Source of the DNA: Megamerina dolium
Lineage: Eukaryota; Arthropoda; Insecta; Diptera; Megamerinidae
DNA: 64,000 bases
Direction of reading: 5' to 3'
Assembly (NCBI GenBank): GCA_963854835.1
Contig: OY978525.1
Coordinates: forward strand, 103,309,388 to 103,373,387
The notes under the pieces are model-generated. The model ran no database searches, was not told the DNA's origin, and saw nothing but the letters and a program-made list of their open reading frames with translations. The position numbers and the translations under genes were made by a program. This document shows, in pieces, positions 1 to 11,600 of the stretch; the stretch's first letter is position 1, and each line of letters starts with the position of its first letter.

Positions 1-232
1 GCCGAAGAGCACTTCGATTCGTATGAAGACGTCGGAAAATGGCTTGACGAGTGGTTTGCCTCGCAAATTTAGGAATTCTTTTGGCATGGTATACACAAAT
101 TGCCCGAGAGATGGGAAAAATGTATAGCTATTGTGGGCAAATACTTTGAATAAATTAATTTTTGGCTTTCTAAGAAAAAAAAAATGATTTTTTTTACCGA
201 AAAACAGCGGATTTAAGCTTGTACACCTGGTA
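1..232 (+). mobile_element. mariner transposase 3' end and right terminus (relic)
   Basis: Frame 1 from the first base reads as the C-terminus of a mariner transposase, with the hallmarks YEDVGKWLDEWFAS and FFWHGIHKLPERWEKC, ending at a TAA at 151-153. An in-frame TAG at 70-72 breaks the ORF, so this copy is dead. An A/T-rich stretch follows, then a terminus around 'gtacacctggta' near 221-232. The left part of the element lies outside the window. Confidence 0.85.
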
Positions 233-918
233 TATATTCTTGATCAGCGTTGCCTAAATAGTCGATTTAATGATGTCCGTCCATCCATTCGTCCGCCTGT
301 CTGTCATTGTCTGGTTCGGACAATAACATGAATAAATGCAATGTCGTTGTATTGGTCAATAATTTTGCAGTAAATGTGTGTGTGTGCATACTGTTTATTG
401 TAGTTTCCATACAAATGTTCTGAATTTATTTTAACTTCATCAGTCTTCTGTCTAGAATAACTATAATTCGCATACAAAATCGCCGAATCATAAAATATTT
501 AAATCGCTTAAGTACATCTCCTCCTACAACAACCATATTTAAAGGTGGATTCGTGTTGTAAGAATAACTAGTTTTACAAGAAATGGGCCATCCACGACCC
601 TTAGTTAAAATAGCTCCCATATAAAGTCGTGTTTATAATGTTTGAAAGTTTTGAATCACTATAATTTACATTAACAACAGATTTACACACAAAATTACAA
701 ACCTATTTTTACTGATATCAAATTAATAGAAAATAATGTGTTTCACAAAGGATATTAATAATTTAAATAACATAGATTATTATATATTTAAAATTTCTTT
801 TATTTGAAATGATTTTAGAATAAATATTGCCATAGAAATCTTGTTCACTGGTGCCTTTACAATAATTAAATCAATTCGAAAAGCTTTGAATTTCATATGC
901 TGATATTGTCTGTCACAG
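233..918. other. AT-rich intergenic DNA, no gene seen
   Basis: No convincing coding signal on either strand. The part near 233-300 (TATTCTTGATCAGCG followed by repeated GTCCGTCC-like motifs) resembles a low-complexity dispersed dipteran repeat; this resemblance is from memory and uncertain. Confidence 0.4.
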
Positions 919-1091
919 GGATGTACCCAAGGAGGGTTCAGGGGGGGGGGTTAGATCTCCCTTGGCCGATGGACTTGTTAAAAATGAAAAATAATAATAT
1001 ATAGATATTTAAAAATCATTCACTCAAATTTTATTCTTATATAGATTTTTCATCTTAAGCCGCCCCATCTCCGAAATCCTGGCTACGCCAC
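919..1091 (+). repeat. short inverted-repeat element, copy 1
   Basis: About 170 bp that aligns along its whole length with 29574-29740, sharing a 'ttggccgatggacttgtta' core. The right end (reverse complement TGGCGTAGCCAGGATTTC) resembles the left end of the other copy (TGGTGTAGCTAGGG), giving short terminal inverted repeats. A non-autonomous DNA transposon is the likely nature. This copy carries a G10 run near 941-950. Confidence 0.65.
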
Positions 1092-4000
1092 CATCGAATA
1101 TTTTTATTGAATATTGCAAAACTTAGCAAAAGAGAAAAACATTTGTTTTTTGTGAGTTCAAAATAAAAAATAAATGTATTCGCTCATACACTTCTATATG
1201 AAAATATTATTTAATTACCATCACCGTCACAAAGCATTTTAAATATATTGATTATAGAAAATTATCGTACCGTAATTATATATTAATCATACGACGTGCA
1301 TTGTAAGCACATATAAAATTAAAACAAATTATCATATACTATTTGAGTAAGTATATGTATTAATTCTTATGTACATATATGTATATAATATGAACAATAC
1401 AAATATGTAAATTATATGTATTATATATTGAGTCACCGAAGTAAATCAGCCTTGAACCAATCGCCATTTTTAAATAAGATGTAATTGTACCTTTATTACC
1501 ACCATCGTTGCCATTGCCATCGTAAACTCAACAACAACAACAACAACAACGATATAATTTAAACTGAATCATTACTGAAAAAAAAACGCCGAATTATATT
1601 ATACTTTTATGTATAAATTCATGATATTCATATTACTATTTTAGCAAGTACTTTTAATACTCGTACATTGACAGCATCCATATACATCCAATATTTACAT
1701 ATATACAAATAAGCAATTTTAAAAAGTTTTAAATATTTTTGTATTACGATTATATATATTTCTTTAATTTAATAATAAAATATTCAAGAAAAATATTAAT
1801 GATTATATTTTTTCTTCCAGTCTTAATAATTTATAGCCAAAATTCAAAAATAGAAACATTTTATTTCGGTAATATCGAAGCTTAGATACCCTATATTGTG
1901 GTAAATACTTTCGATAGACATAATTTCATTGGAAGTAAGTGACAATAAATATATATTTTTCATTATAATATTGTAAAGAGAATATGTATGAGAAGGATTG
2001 ATTTTATTGATTTTTGTTTATTGATTATTAAATAATGAATTTTATGTATCGAGTTTCAGTTTTTGTAGCTTTTTGTATATTTGTTTGTTAAAACATCGTA
2101 ATATAGCAATTCGCAGTCAGGTTACTTAATAATAATGACATATATCGTGTGAATAAACAACTTAACATACAGACAAATATACTTAAATTGACTCGAAAGG
2201 TTATTCTGATCAATAATATATTCTATATACTTTTCCAAACCTATCACCTCTACTTTTGAGTGTTACAAGCGGAAGCACAAATTCAATATACCTTTTTATT
2301 TGATCACTTTTAGTGTATAAATATAAAATTTTGTGGGCGTATTCATATATTGTATTAGTATGAGTATTGAATTGAATTGTGGTTTATTTTAATTAAAAAA
2401 AAAAATAATAAAAAAAGGAAGAAATAATAATAATCAAAACTAACAATAATGGAAATTAAGCGCCAGCATGAGTTTGGCATATTTCAATTAAATGCATATC
2501 GAATTCCAGTATTGTGATGACTCTATTGGCGCCATTACGTACAAGTATTTCGTTCGTTCATGATTTTATGCTTGCGTGCATGCGTGAGTATTACAATTGC
2601 GCACAGCGGAAATTTGTTCCAACCGCTAAATGAACGGAAAGTGAAAAATGAACTTTTTCGAAATAATATTGAAGAAACAGAAAAATAATATTAAAAAAAA
2701 ATTAAGTGCGGATATTTAAATATCATATTTGACATTGAATTTAATATTTATTTATTATTATATGCATGTGTGTGTGTCTGTGTATGTATTTAATTGAAGT
2801 ATTGAAACCCTCTTTCCAGTATTGTCTATTTCTCTTCATGCAAAATGTAAAATATGTTAATTTCGATAAACAATGAATAGATGGTAAAAAAAAATAACCC
2901 TACTCGTATATTATGATTATCCAATTTGTGAAGCATTCATCACATTTTTTGTTTGTTGTTATAATATATACTTTTTTGTTTTGTTTTGGGATAAATCATT
3001 GTCGATATACATTCATATGCACATACATACACATATACAGTAATTCAGCTTACTGTTTAAATTGAAATTGAATTGAATATACATAGTATGAGAAAACAAA
3101 AGATTGAAGACACAATCTTGATGCACAGTATGCATTGCTTATTTAAATGATACTATATTAAAAGGCAATATTTTTTCTTTTAATTAAAAGTATAAAATAA
3201 AATGTAGATTTCATTTTTTGTAAGTATGTATTAATTATGTGATGAATAATAACCAACAAACTCATCAAAATATGGATATTAGTATAAAAAGGGTGAGGAA
3301 AAAAAAGGAACTTAATTTTTTTTTTGCATGTTGTGATATTACGTTACACTTTACTACTCGAATTTTGCGCTTATATTATGATAAGATTTTGTTGCCGAAA
3401 ATAAATTCGATTTTTTAGAGAATAATTTGGTTCTTTTGAGATTATGTTTCAGCCAGGCTTTGCTTGTGAAGTGCTTTCACATTCAGAGCATGATGATCCT
3501 CAAGAAATAGACAGAAAACTCAAAATGTTAAAACTCAAAAGTTTGTCATGAAAACCTCTTGAAAAAACTTTTGAAAAGTGGCACTGCAAGATTTTTACAA
3601 CAACAAAAATTCCAATAATATACTAATTACAACAATGCTTGAAGAAATGCTCGGCCAAAAGCTTCTTCGATGTTTATTAAGCAGTAAAAATTAACAGAAA
3701 ATTATATTGTCGTGAACATTTTAACACCATTTAAGGGTCAGCGTGAATTTTAAACGCTTTAAAAGTGTTAAACTACTGAAAAGAAAGAATTAATTGAAAA
3801 ACAATGCCAATTACACTGCAAATCTTGGCAAAAAGTTTCATCAAATTATTTAGGTTGTGCTAAGAATGACAACTGAGGTACCACATAAATGTGTTAACCC
3901 AAATAAAATAAAAAACCTTTATTTATTCTTCTAAATATTTTTCATCTTATTCGTACTTAACCACCATTCAATTCAATATGGTTATGATGACGCTTTTTCC

Positions 4001-5229
4001 AATACAATCCAAAAACAGCCTTTCAGGCATACAAAGCATTTTATGTTAATATCCTATATGGATTAAGCATGTTATCCACACAGAGTTGTTTAAAATTTTA
4101 CGAATAGCCAAAAGTCATATGGTACAACGAGAACAATGTGGGCAACTATATTTTATTAAAAAAAAAAAAATTAATTCCCTACATTCTGTTAAAAGTAAAA
4201 ATGAAGCGTAATATCAACTGTATACAAATTTGTCGTGTCTACTTTGCTTTACTTCTAACGTAATTCATCATAGTTGCATTGCTTATATTGTACTGTTTTA
4301 ATTTTGTATATACAATATTTTGTTTATTCGTAATCAAAAATCTCTACTGTTGAATTCGGAAGTCGCTGTTGTTTTTCTTACTTTCGTGATTCTAGAAAAT
4401 TCTAACACATTCAATGAGTAGAGCAACTAATTAGCGATGACCAGGATAAGGATGAAGAGGAAAGTATAGACTGTTTCATCTATCGTTGCTCACATCGGCA
4501 TGGCGTAGGAATACTTTCTTTTCAGAGACTTTTAACCTGTCACCCATAGATGTCAATGATATTGCTTTTTTCATTAGAAAATCTCAGTGATTCGGCTCTT
4601 AAAAAACAAATATTTCCAATTCGCTCGTATAATGACCGAAATTACCTATTCATACTGAAAAAGCGGGTTTTCAAACATGATTTCTTGTAATTTTTAGCAC
4701 TTTTTCGAACAACCAAACAACCAAAGAGAACCGTCCTTCCATAAAAAATAATTTCTTGCAAACATTTTTTTTTCTTGCAAAATTAATCCATTTGTATAGT
4801 AAATTTGTTTGTCTTTGTTTGCCATTCTAAGAACAAAATCTTATGTATTGTCTTTTATTTTAATTCTCTATTAACTTGGTATTATGATTTCAATGACAAC
4901 ATAAACAAAATCAATTTGCTATAATTTGCTGCTACAAATGAATATATGTAACTATTTTAAGCGTGCAGTAAATCAAAACGATTTAAATCGATAGATTTTC
5001 AGTCATAGTTTAATAATACTATTTAGCTATCACATGCATTTATAAGAATTGTGTCAGTTTTGAAAGGCACTTTGTGTGATTCAAATATTATTATGTCTCG
5101 TATATCTACAATTATTATCATGATTCTGATTTTCTTGCATTATTCCAATATGTATGAGTATTATCCTAAGGCAATAAAAATATCATCACAGTGGGTGAAC
5201 GTGTGAGAGAGATGCCGGTGGGCTCATAC
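1092..5229. other. AT-rich intergenic or intronic DNA
   Basis: About 4 kb with a (CAA)n run near 1530-1550 and poly-A/T tracts. No ORF with recognisable protein similarity, RNA gene or mobile element was found. The stretch 3420-3900 has slightly higher complexity but translates to nothing I recognise. Confidence 0.4.
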
Positions 5230-5281
5230 CTTGGTTGAGTTGATGTTCCTGCTAACACAATTACCGACTGCTTCTTGCTTT
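5230..5281 (-). other. possible internal exon of an unseen minus-strand gene
   Basis: Read on the minus strand, a pyrimidine-rich acceptor (AACTTTTCAG) precedes 52 nt that end in CCAAG followed by a consensus donor GTATGAG. One frame is open across it (17 codons, KQEAVGNCVSRNINSTK). This is splice-signal evidence only. No homology was recognised and no partner exon was found, so it may be chance. Confidence 0.25.
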
Positions 5282-6197
5282 CTGAAAAGTTAAAATTGTG
5301 TGAGAATTAATTGTTCTTTTTAAATAAGAAATAATAAATTATAAAATATAAAAAAATCTATGTACTTGTTGTCGATCATGTGAGATTATATATTCTGTGG
5401 GATTTTTGTCGTTGTTGCCGGTGTTTTCTCTATTGATGATGTTTGCTGTTAGCGTCATTTTTCGTCGTCATCTTGTTTGCCACTTGCAAACTATTGCTGT
5501 ATATAATTGATGGCAAATCTTGACTATGTTGACGCTGTTACTGTTGATGTGATGGTGGTGCTGCTGCTACTTGCTGTTGCTGTTTTATTCGCATTAGCAC
5601 ACTTTCCATCAACTTCCAAATTGTAAAGCCTTTCGTTGGTGGCCAATACAAATATTCAAAATGTATGTTTAATCAAGTTTTGATGAATTTCCTCATTTTC
5701 GTTATCGGAAGAAATTCCGTATTAAATGAAGAAGAAAAGCACGAAAATCACAAACGAATTGTTTCTGATGTACATCACCTTGTACAAAGAAAAAACACTC
5801 GAGATATACTTGTACATATATGTTTATGTGTATTGTTTATTACAAGAAAACGATTAGAAATGGATATAATTTGTTATTATTAACACAATTAGTTATTGTA
5901 AAGTACAAAAAACACTCGAACTATATGTATAAAATAAAATATGTATAATAATAAAAAATGCGCGCACTTCGTGTCGAGAACAAATATATAAAAAAGTAAA
6001 AAAAAAGAAGAACAAGAACAGACGAACCGACTGCTGACTGATCAAGTCAGAGTTGCCTTCGTCTTCAATAAAGGTGACAACAGACAATGCGCGTGTCATA
6101 ATTTTCTGGCGTAGACAGTGGGGGTGAACCACATGAAAGCGTACAAGTAAATAAGAGCACATATTATTGACATAGAAAATGATAATATATACAAAAG

Positions 6198-6198
<1 letters not shown>
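5282..6198. other. AT-rich DNA with CAG/GTT-type triplet bias
   Basis: The stretch 5400-5640 is richer in GC and triplets (GTTGTTGCC and CTGCTGCT runs). On the minus strand it gives a short open stretch beginning IFVLATNERLYNLEV and continuing into Ser/Thr repeats before a stop. I cannot assign it. It could be exon, UTR or low-complexity sequence. Confidence 0.25.

Positions 6199-6275
<77 letters not shown>
6199..6275. repeat. (AT)n microsatellite, about 75 bp
   Basis: Nearly perfect alternating TA over about 38 units. It creates spurious Tyr-Ile-repeat ORFs on both strands, which are not genes. Confidence 0.97.
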
Positions 6276-6278
<3 letters not shown>

Positions 6279-7069
6279 CATTCATTAATTTTATGATATT
6301 TTTTCGTTTGATAGAAGCAAAATTTATCTTCTGTCTAAATACACACACACACAAACACTGACTTATACTCCCAGTATAATATATTCATTTTTAAAAAAAT
6401 TTTCTTTGAGTCCATCAATCTTAATGGTGATAAAAATCGTTGTTACAATTTTAGCGGAAATACTCAATCATAGTAGTAGAGGTACCTACACATCATGATG
6501 TCACAAGTGCGCATGCGTGTACGCAATACATTACAAGTATTTATAGTAATCCAGTTACAACAAATTTTCGCATAACGTAAATCATCATTTACTCATAGTA
6601 TTACTACAAAAAAAATAAATAAATAAAAGAAATTGTAAGCAATACAACGTTAACACATTGAAATAGTACGTGCGTAGTTATTGTGCGTACATGAATTTGT
6701 ATAGACACATGTATGTATCTGGATTTGTATTCATATACATATATGTAACATACATTCAAGTTATATTTATGTACATGGACATGGTGAAGAAAATGATGTT
6801 ATCATTGTGAGCAAACACGCATTTATTTTGGCGGCGGCAAATATCAAAGCGTAAGATATAAATTGTATTTAACATTTTGCATAATCCTTAGAGTAATGTT
6901 GTAAATCAAATTTCAAATGGTACATTTTATGCAAATATATTCAAATGTATATTTAAAATGAATATTTATAAATATTAATAGGTCTATGCAATATATACAT
7001 GCATCTATGCATATTGATTTTATTGCTATTACCATTACAGCAAATCAATTTAATTCAAATCGCGATAAA
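6276..7069. other. AT-rich flank of the retrotransposon
   Basis: No gene seen. This is the pre-insertion flank, which ends with the target-site duplication at 7070-7074. Confidence 0.5.
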
Positions 7070-7074
7070 CATTT
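7070..7074. repeat. target-site duplication CATTT, left copy
   Basis: CATTT lies directly against the TG of the left LTR and is repeated at 16652-16656 directly after the CA of the right LTR. Five-base duplications are usual for BEL/Pao integrase. Confidence 0.9.
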
Positions 7075-7623
7075 TGATTGTATGATGAAGGGATTGCCGG
7101 TGGGCTGCACGTTGGCTATGCCTTGCCAGGTAATGGTGAGGATGTTGTTGTTGTTGATATTGTGTGTTGCTGCCGCCACAGTACCGAACGCAATAGCACA
7201 CACTTTTTCTTATTTTTAGTTTAAAATTCACTTTACCACGTTAATTTTAAGTTTCGTTTATATGTTTATTTATTTTTATTTTCTATTGGTTTATTACAAT
7301 TGATTAGTTATAGTTTTAAATTTTGAGTTTGCTTAAGTTTTGTTTGTTATATATTGTTTTTTAGTTAAATTGTAGAAAAAAAAAAAGAAAAAAATCGCGC
7401 GCACTGCACTGTGTTTATATAGATCCAAAAAAAAAGAATGATCATAGAGGCTGATAAGGCTGATAAGAAGAGGTATTGCACTGTCATAGAAAATAATTAA
7501 AAGCAAAGGCAGAAAGAGAGAGAGAGAGAAAGAGTAAGAAAGTAAGTGCAATAAAAGAGAGTGGTAGCAAAGAAATATAATACGATACACAGGCAGTGCT
7601 GCGGCTTCACTCTGGCGTAGACA
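7075..7623 (-). repeat. 3' LTR of the BEL/Pao element
   Basis: 549 bp, the same as 16103-16651 at a constant offset of 9028 over the whole length. On the element strand it starts TGTCTACGCC and ends ATACAATCA. It contains several AATAAA hexamers on the minus strand around 7265-7300, suitable as polyadenylation signals, and a (GA)n run near 7512-7530. Confidence 0.96.
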
Positions 7624-7636
7624 TTCCGCCCCCCTT
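7624..7636 (-). other. polypurine tract
   Basis: The minus strand reads AAGGGGGGCGGAA immediately before the TG of the 3' LTR. This is the usual position and composition for the plus-strand DNA primer of LTR retrotransposons. Confidence 0.85.
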
Positions 7637-8016
7637 GCAGGAATACTGCAAAGGAGACGCAAAATCTATACCAGGGAGTGAGAAAGAGAAGAAAATTAAC
7701 AAAAAATTAAAATTACCAAAAAAATATAAATATTGCTTAAAAATATCGTGATAGAAAATAACACAATTATATGAAATCAATTCAGAGAGCAATATCAATG
7801 CAAAATTTGAAAGCATTAACAATGGCAATAAATAAAGAGAGAAAATATATTAATTTACAATAAAAAATTCAGTTCAATAAAATTCAATACTTAAACCAAG
7901 GAGAGAGAAAATTACCAGAGTAAAATTATATTCTTAAGAAGTAATTATAGGAGAGAACCTTAACCAACTTAAAAAAGTAAATACAGATCGCTTAATAAAA
8001 GACTTGCAGTATTTGG
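7637..8016 (-). other. AT-rich 3' non-coding part of the BEL/Pao element
   Basis: About 380 bp between the stop of the last ORF and the polypurine tract. No ORF or transmembrane-coding segment was seen here. Confidence 0.7.
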
Positions 8017-8568
8017 TTAAATGGTTGGATTGTATAGACCGAAATTTGAAAATGGCGCTGCTGCTGCTTGTGGTTGAGGATAAACGGCTGGTGCTTGACC
8101 CCGGAACATCGAAGCTGCTGAGAACATCGGGATCATCGTCGGCGTTTGCATTGGCATAATGATCTGAGGAAATACTGGTTGCGATGGCGTCGATTTAGCA
8201 CAAGCACACGCTGCCTGCGGCGGAAGAGACGGAGCGCTGCGTTTCTTTGATTTTCGATGACGCCGTTTAGACCCTGGCTTAACACTCTCTCCGTGAAGCA
8301 GCGTATGGTGCCTGCCCGAGCAACGTCGACATCTTGATGTGATTTGACACCGGTCAACATGGTGGTTGTAGGCCAGGCAGTTCAAACAGCAACGATGCCG
8401 CACCACTATCTCAAACCTTTCCACCACTTGCATTGCGATGAAGCGAGAACAACTGCGCAATGGGTGCTTTCCCTTACATAAGCGACAACCAAGACGGAGT
8501 TGACAATGCGCACCGTTTTTCCGTGGGTTGGAGAAATGACCGGTCGTTCTCTTGTTGTTCGGCGACAT
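8017..8568 (-). CDS. third ORF of the BEL/Pao element: zinc-knuckle, basic protein
   Basis: About 183 residues from the ATG at 8568 (MSPNNKRTTGHF). The frame stays open upstream to 8592 but has no other ATG there. Three metal-binding knuckles follow in order: CRLCKGKHPLRSC (C-x2-C-x3-H-x4-C), CLNCLAYNHHVDRC (C-x2-C-x4-H-x4-C) and CRRCSGRHHTLLH (C-x2-C-x3-H-x4-H). The same three-part layout occurs in gag of this element at about residues 353-420. Next comes a basic tract (GSKRRHRKSKKRS), which could serve in RNA binding or nuclear targeting, then a Pro/Met/Ala-rich tail. There is no signal peptide or membrane segment, so it is not an envelope although it sits in the env position. The pol stop lies 60 bp upstream. 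A pyrimidine tract ending GTCAG finishes 7 nt before the ATG and could be a splice acceptor for a subgenomic mRNA. The function is unknown; nucleic-acid binding is the inference. Confidence 0.75.
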   Translation of the reverse strand: MSPNNKRTTGHFSNPRKNGAHCQLRLGCRLCKGKHPLRSCSRFIAMQVVERFEIVVRHRCCLNCLAYNHHVDRCQITSRCRRCSGRHHTLLHGESVKPGSKRRHRKSKKRSAPSLPPQAACACAKSTPSQPVFPQIIMPMQTPTMIPMFSAASMFRGQAPAVYPQPQAAAAPFSNFGLYNPTI

Positions 8569-8628
8569 GTTTCCACTGACAAAAAGAGACAAACAAACAA
8601 AAAATACTGGTGAGTAGTATGAAACATG

Positions 8629-11600
8629 TTAAGGAAGAGCTACCAGTTTTACAACGGGTCGAGTTAGAACGCCTTTTGCGGTTCGAATATCAGCTACCCG
8701 AACGCGAGAGTCAGCCCCAAGATAAGTTTTTTGGACTCTACCTAGTCTCCATTCATTTGGTGGTAAATTCTCATTGCGAATAACAACTAGATCCCCCACA
8801 CAAATGTCCTTTTGCGGATATTTCCACTTTGTGCGCTTGTGTAACTCCTTCAGATACTCGTCCTTCCATCGTAGACAGAAGGATTGGTAGATAATTTTAA
8901 GTCGTTGCCACCTATTAACAATACTCAAAGATTGGTCGGAGACATCAATCTCAGCAGGCGACAACAACGCCGAACCGATCAAGAAATGACCAGGCGTAAG
9001 AGGAGTTAAGTCTGATGGATTGTCGGACATAGGGCTCAACGGTCTCGAATTGAGGCATGCTTCGATACGTGATAACAACGTACTGAACTCCTCCAGAGTA
9101 TATTTCTGACCGTGAGGAAGCTTCTTTAAATGAGCCTTAAAGCTCTTGACGCCTGCTTCCCAGAGACCACCCATGTGCGGAGCACCGGCAGGAATAAACC
9201 GCCATTCTAAATTCTGATGGCTTTGAGCGGTTCCGACAGTGTCACGAACTTGGCATAGAAATTTTTCTCCTTCAGCTCGTAGAGCTCGAGAAGCGCCAAC
9301 AAAGGACGTTCCATTGTCCGAGAATATCAGGGCTGGGCAGCCACGACGGGAGAAGAAGCGTGAGAATGCTGCGAGGAACGTAGGTGTTGTCATATCACTT
9401 GTTGCCTCAAGGTGAATGGCCTTCGTTGCGAAGCACACAAAAACACAGACATACCCCTTTGTGATACGACATGCTCGGCCTATATACGCCTTTATGTCAA
9501 AGGGGCCGGCAAAGTCTACTCCGGTCGTAGCAAATGGGCGTGAAAGGGCCGTGCGTTCGGGCGGTAATGCGGCCATTATTTGTGTGTACTGCTTTTGCCT
9601 GTCGAGAAGACAAGGTTTGCAGTTGTGCACCGTCGTTTTTATTAAGGTTTTCAACTTAGGCACCCAAAATTCCATGCGTAATAGTCGCAGAAGCAGTTGA
9701 TTGGAGCTGTGAATAGAAATCACATGGACAAATTTGACCAACAAGTGAGTAAAGCGTCCAGAATACGGGAGTATGATGGGAAATCTCTCTCTGTAAGAGA
9801 GAGCCGAGGAGTGTGCTAAACGTCCGTTAACGCGCATCACGCCCTGTGAATCCAAAAACGGATTGAGTGATAGTATATCACTCTTACTCGAAATCGGGAG
9901 TTTCTTAAGTAAATCCGCGTATTCCTGAGAGAAATAGCGCATTTGACACAATCTTATTAATCTGTTACGCGTGGAGATTATCTCTTCGGTGGAGATGACT
10001 AGAGAGCTAAATGTATATCGTGTTCGTCGTACAACGTTGGCATTGTTGAAATACCGCAGGATATATGACACGACACGTAAGGCGCGCGGAAGAGAGGAAA
10101 ACCGATTCAGAATATCCTCCGAGACATCTGATCTCACGTAGTGAGATTTTATTCTTCTTGTCTCAGGAATGGCGCTCATACCCGCATCAGGTGTTATAGT
10201 TGGCCAATACTGGCGTTGCATCTTCAGCCATCTAGGGCCGTGCCACCACAATTCATTATTTGCCAGTTCCTTGGCGGTGGTTCCGCGAGTAGCCACATCG
10301 GCTGGGTTGTCGGTGGAACTCACATGCTGCCAATTAGAGTCACCAATTTTCTCTATTATCGATGAGACTCGATTTGCCACGAACGTGGTCCAATGGCATG
10401 GAGGCCTTTGTAACCACGAAAGAACGATGGTAGAATCAGTCCACGCAAACACAGTGTATGTTGGAACCTGAAGCTGCGGTATCAAAGAATCTAACAGCCG
10501 CGCCAGGAGTTCTGCCCCGCAGAGCTCTAAGCGTGGCAATGAGAGCGTCTTAACAGGAGCAACGCGTGTTTTCGCAGCCAACAAATGGGTATGAACTTCA
10601 CCCGAAGGGCTTTCTATACGCACATATATTGCCGCTGCATAGGCCCTTTCTGATGCATCGCAGAAGCCGTGAACTTGCATCATAGAGTCCGGAGAGAACT
10701 GCACGAAACGAGGAATGCGAATTGTGCTCAGATTAGGATAATCCGACAGAAACGCTTGCCACTTGTGAAGCGTCAGTGGCGTTAGTGACTCATCCCAATC
10801 AGTGTGATCGAGCCACACCTGTTGCATCAACATCTTTGCCACCACAATCTTTGGTGCCAACCATCCAGCAGGATCGAAAAGTTTGGAGATAGTGGACAGT
10901 ACTTCTCGCTTCGTAAAAGACGCTTTGTGCGGAAGAGACTCAGGAGAGAAAAAAAAGTGATCAGAACCTGCGTTCCATCTGAGCCCAAGGGTTTTTGCGG
11001 TACTCGTATCCGAGATATTTAAGAATTCCGAATCCAGAAGGTGATCTGAAGGCAGGTTCTCAAGTATCCGTTGGTGGTTTGATGTCCACTTCCTCAAAGA
11101 AAACCCTGCGGTACGTAATACCGAAACAAGTTGGTCACGAGCTAGTATAGCTTCGTCCAACGTGTGTGCTCCGCCCAGTACATCGTCTACGTACATCGAG
11201 TGTTTGAGAAGATTTGACGCGACAGGGTTAGCCAGTTCGTTTTCGTTTGCAAGTTGCAACAACGTTCGAATAGCTAAGTACGGAGCACAATTCACGCCAA
11301 ATGTCACAGTTTGTAGTTCAAAGCTATGAACATCTTCGGCTGGTGACTTTCGGAAATATATGCGTTGAAAAGGCGCATGATCTGGGTGTACCATAATTTG
11401 GCGGTACATTTTCTCGATATCGGAATTGAAAACAAAACGGAAAAATCTCCATCGTAATAACAGTACCATCAAATCCGATTGCAATATAGGTCCAGTATAA
11501 AGGACATCGTTCAAACTATTGCCCGTGGAGGTCCGACACGAAGCATTAAAAACCACACGAAGTTTAGTAGTAGTACTATCCGGCTTCACCACGGCATGGT

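Noticed and set aside
7333..7662. Leu/Ser/Phe-rich ORF resembling a membrane protein, repeated at 16361-16654
   Set aside because: It is an antisense or alternative reading of the LTR, carried by the poly-A and (GA)n tracts.
8017..8592. Envelope gene of the BEL/Pao element
   Set aside because: The ORF in the env position has zinc knuckles and a basic tract but no signal peptide, transmembrane segment or glycosylation pattern.
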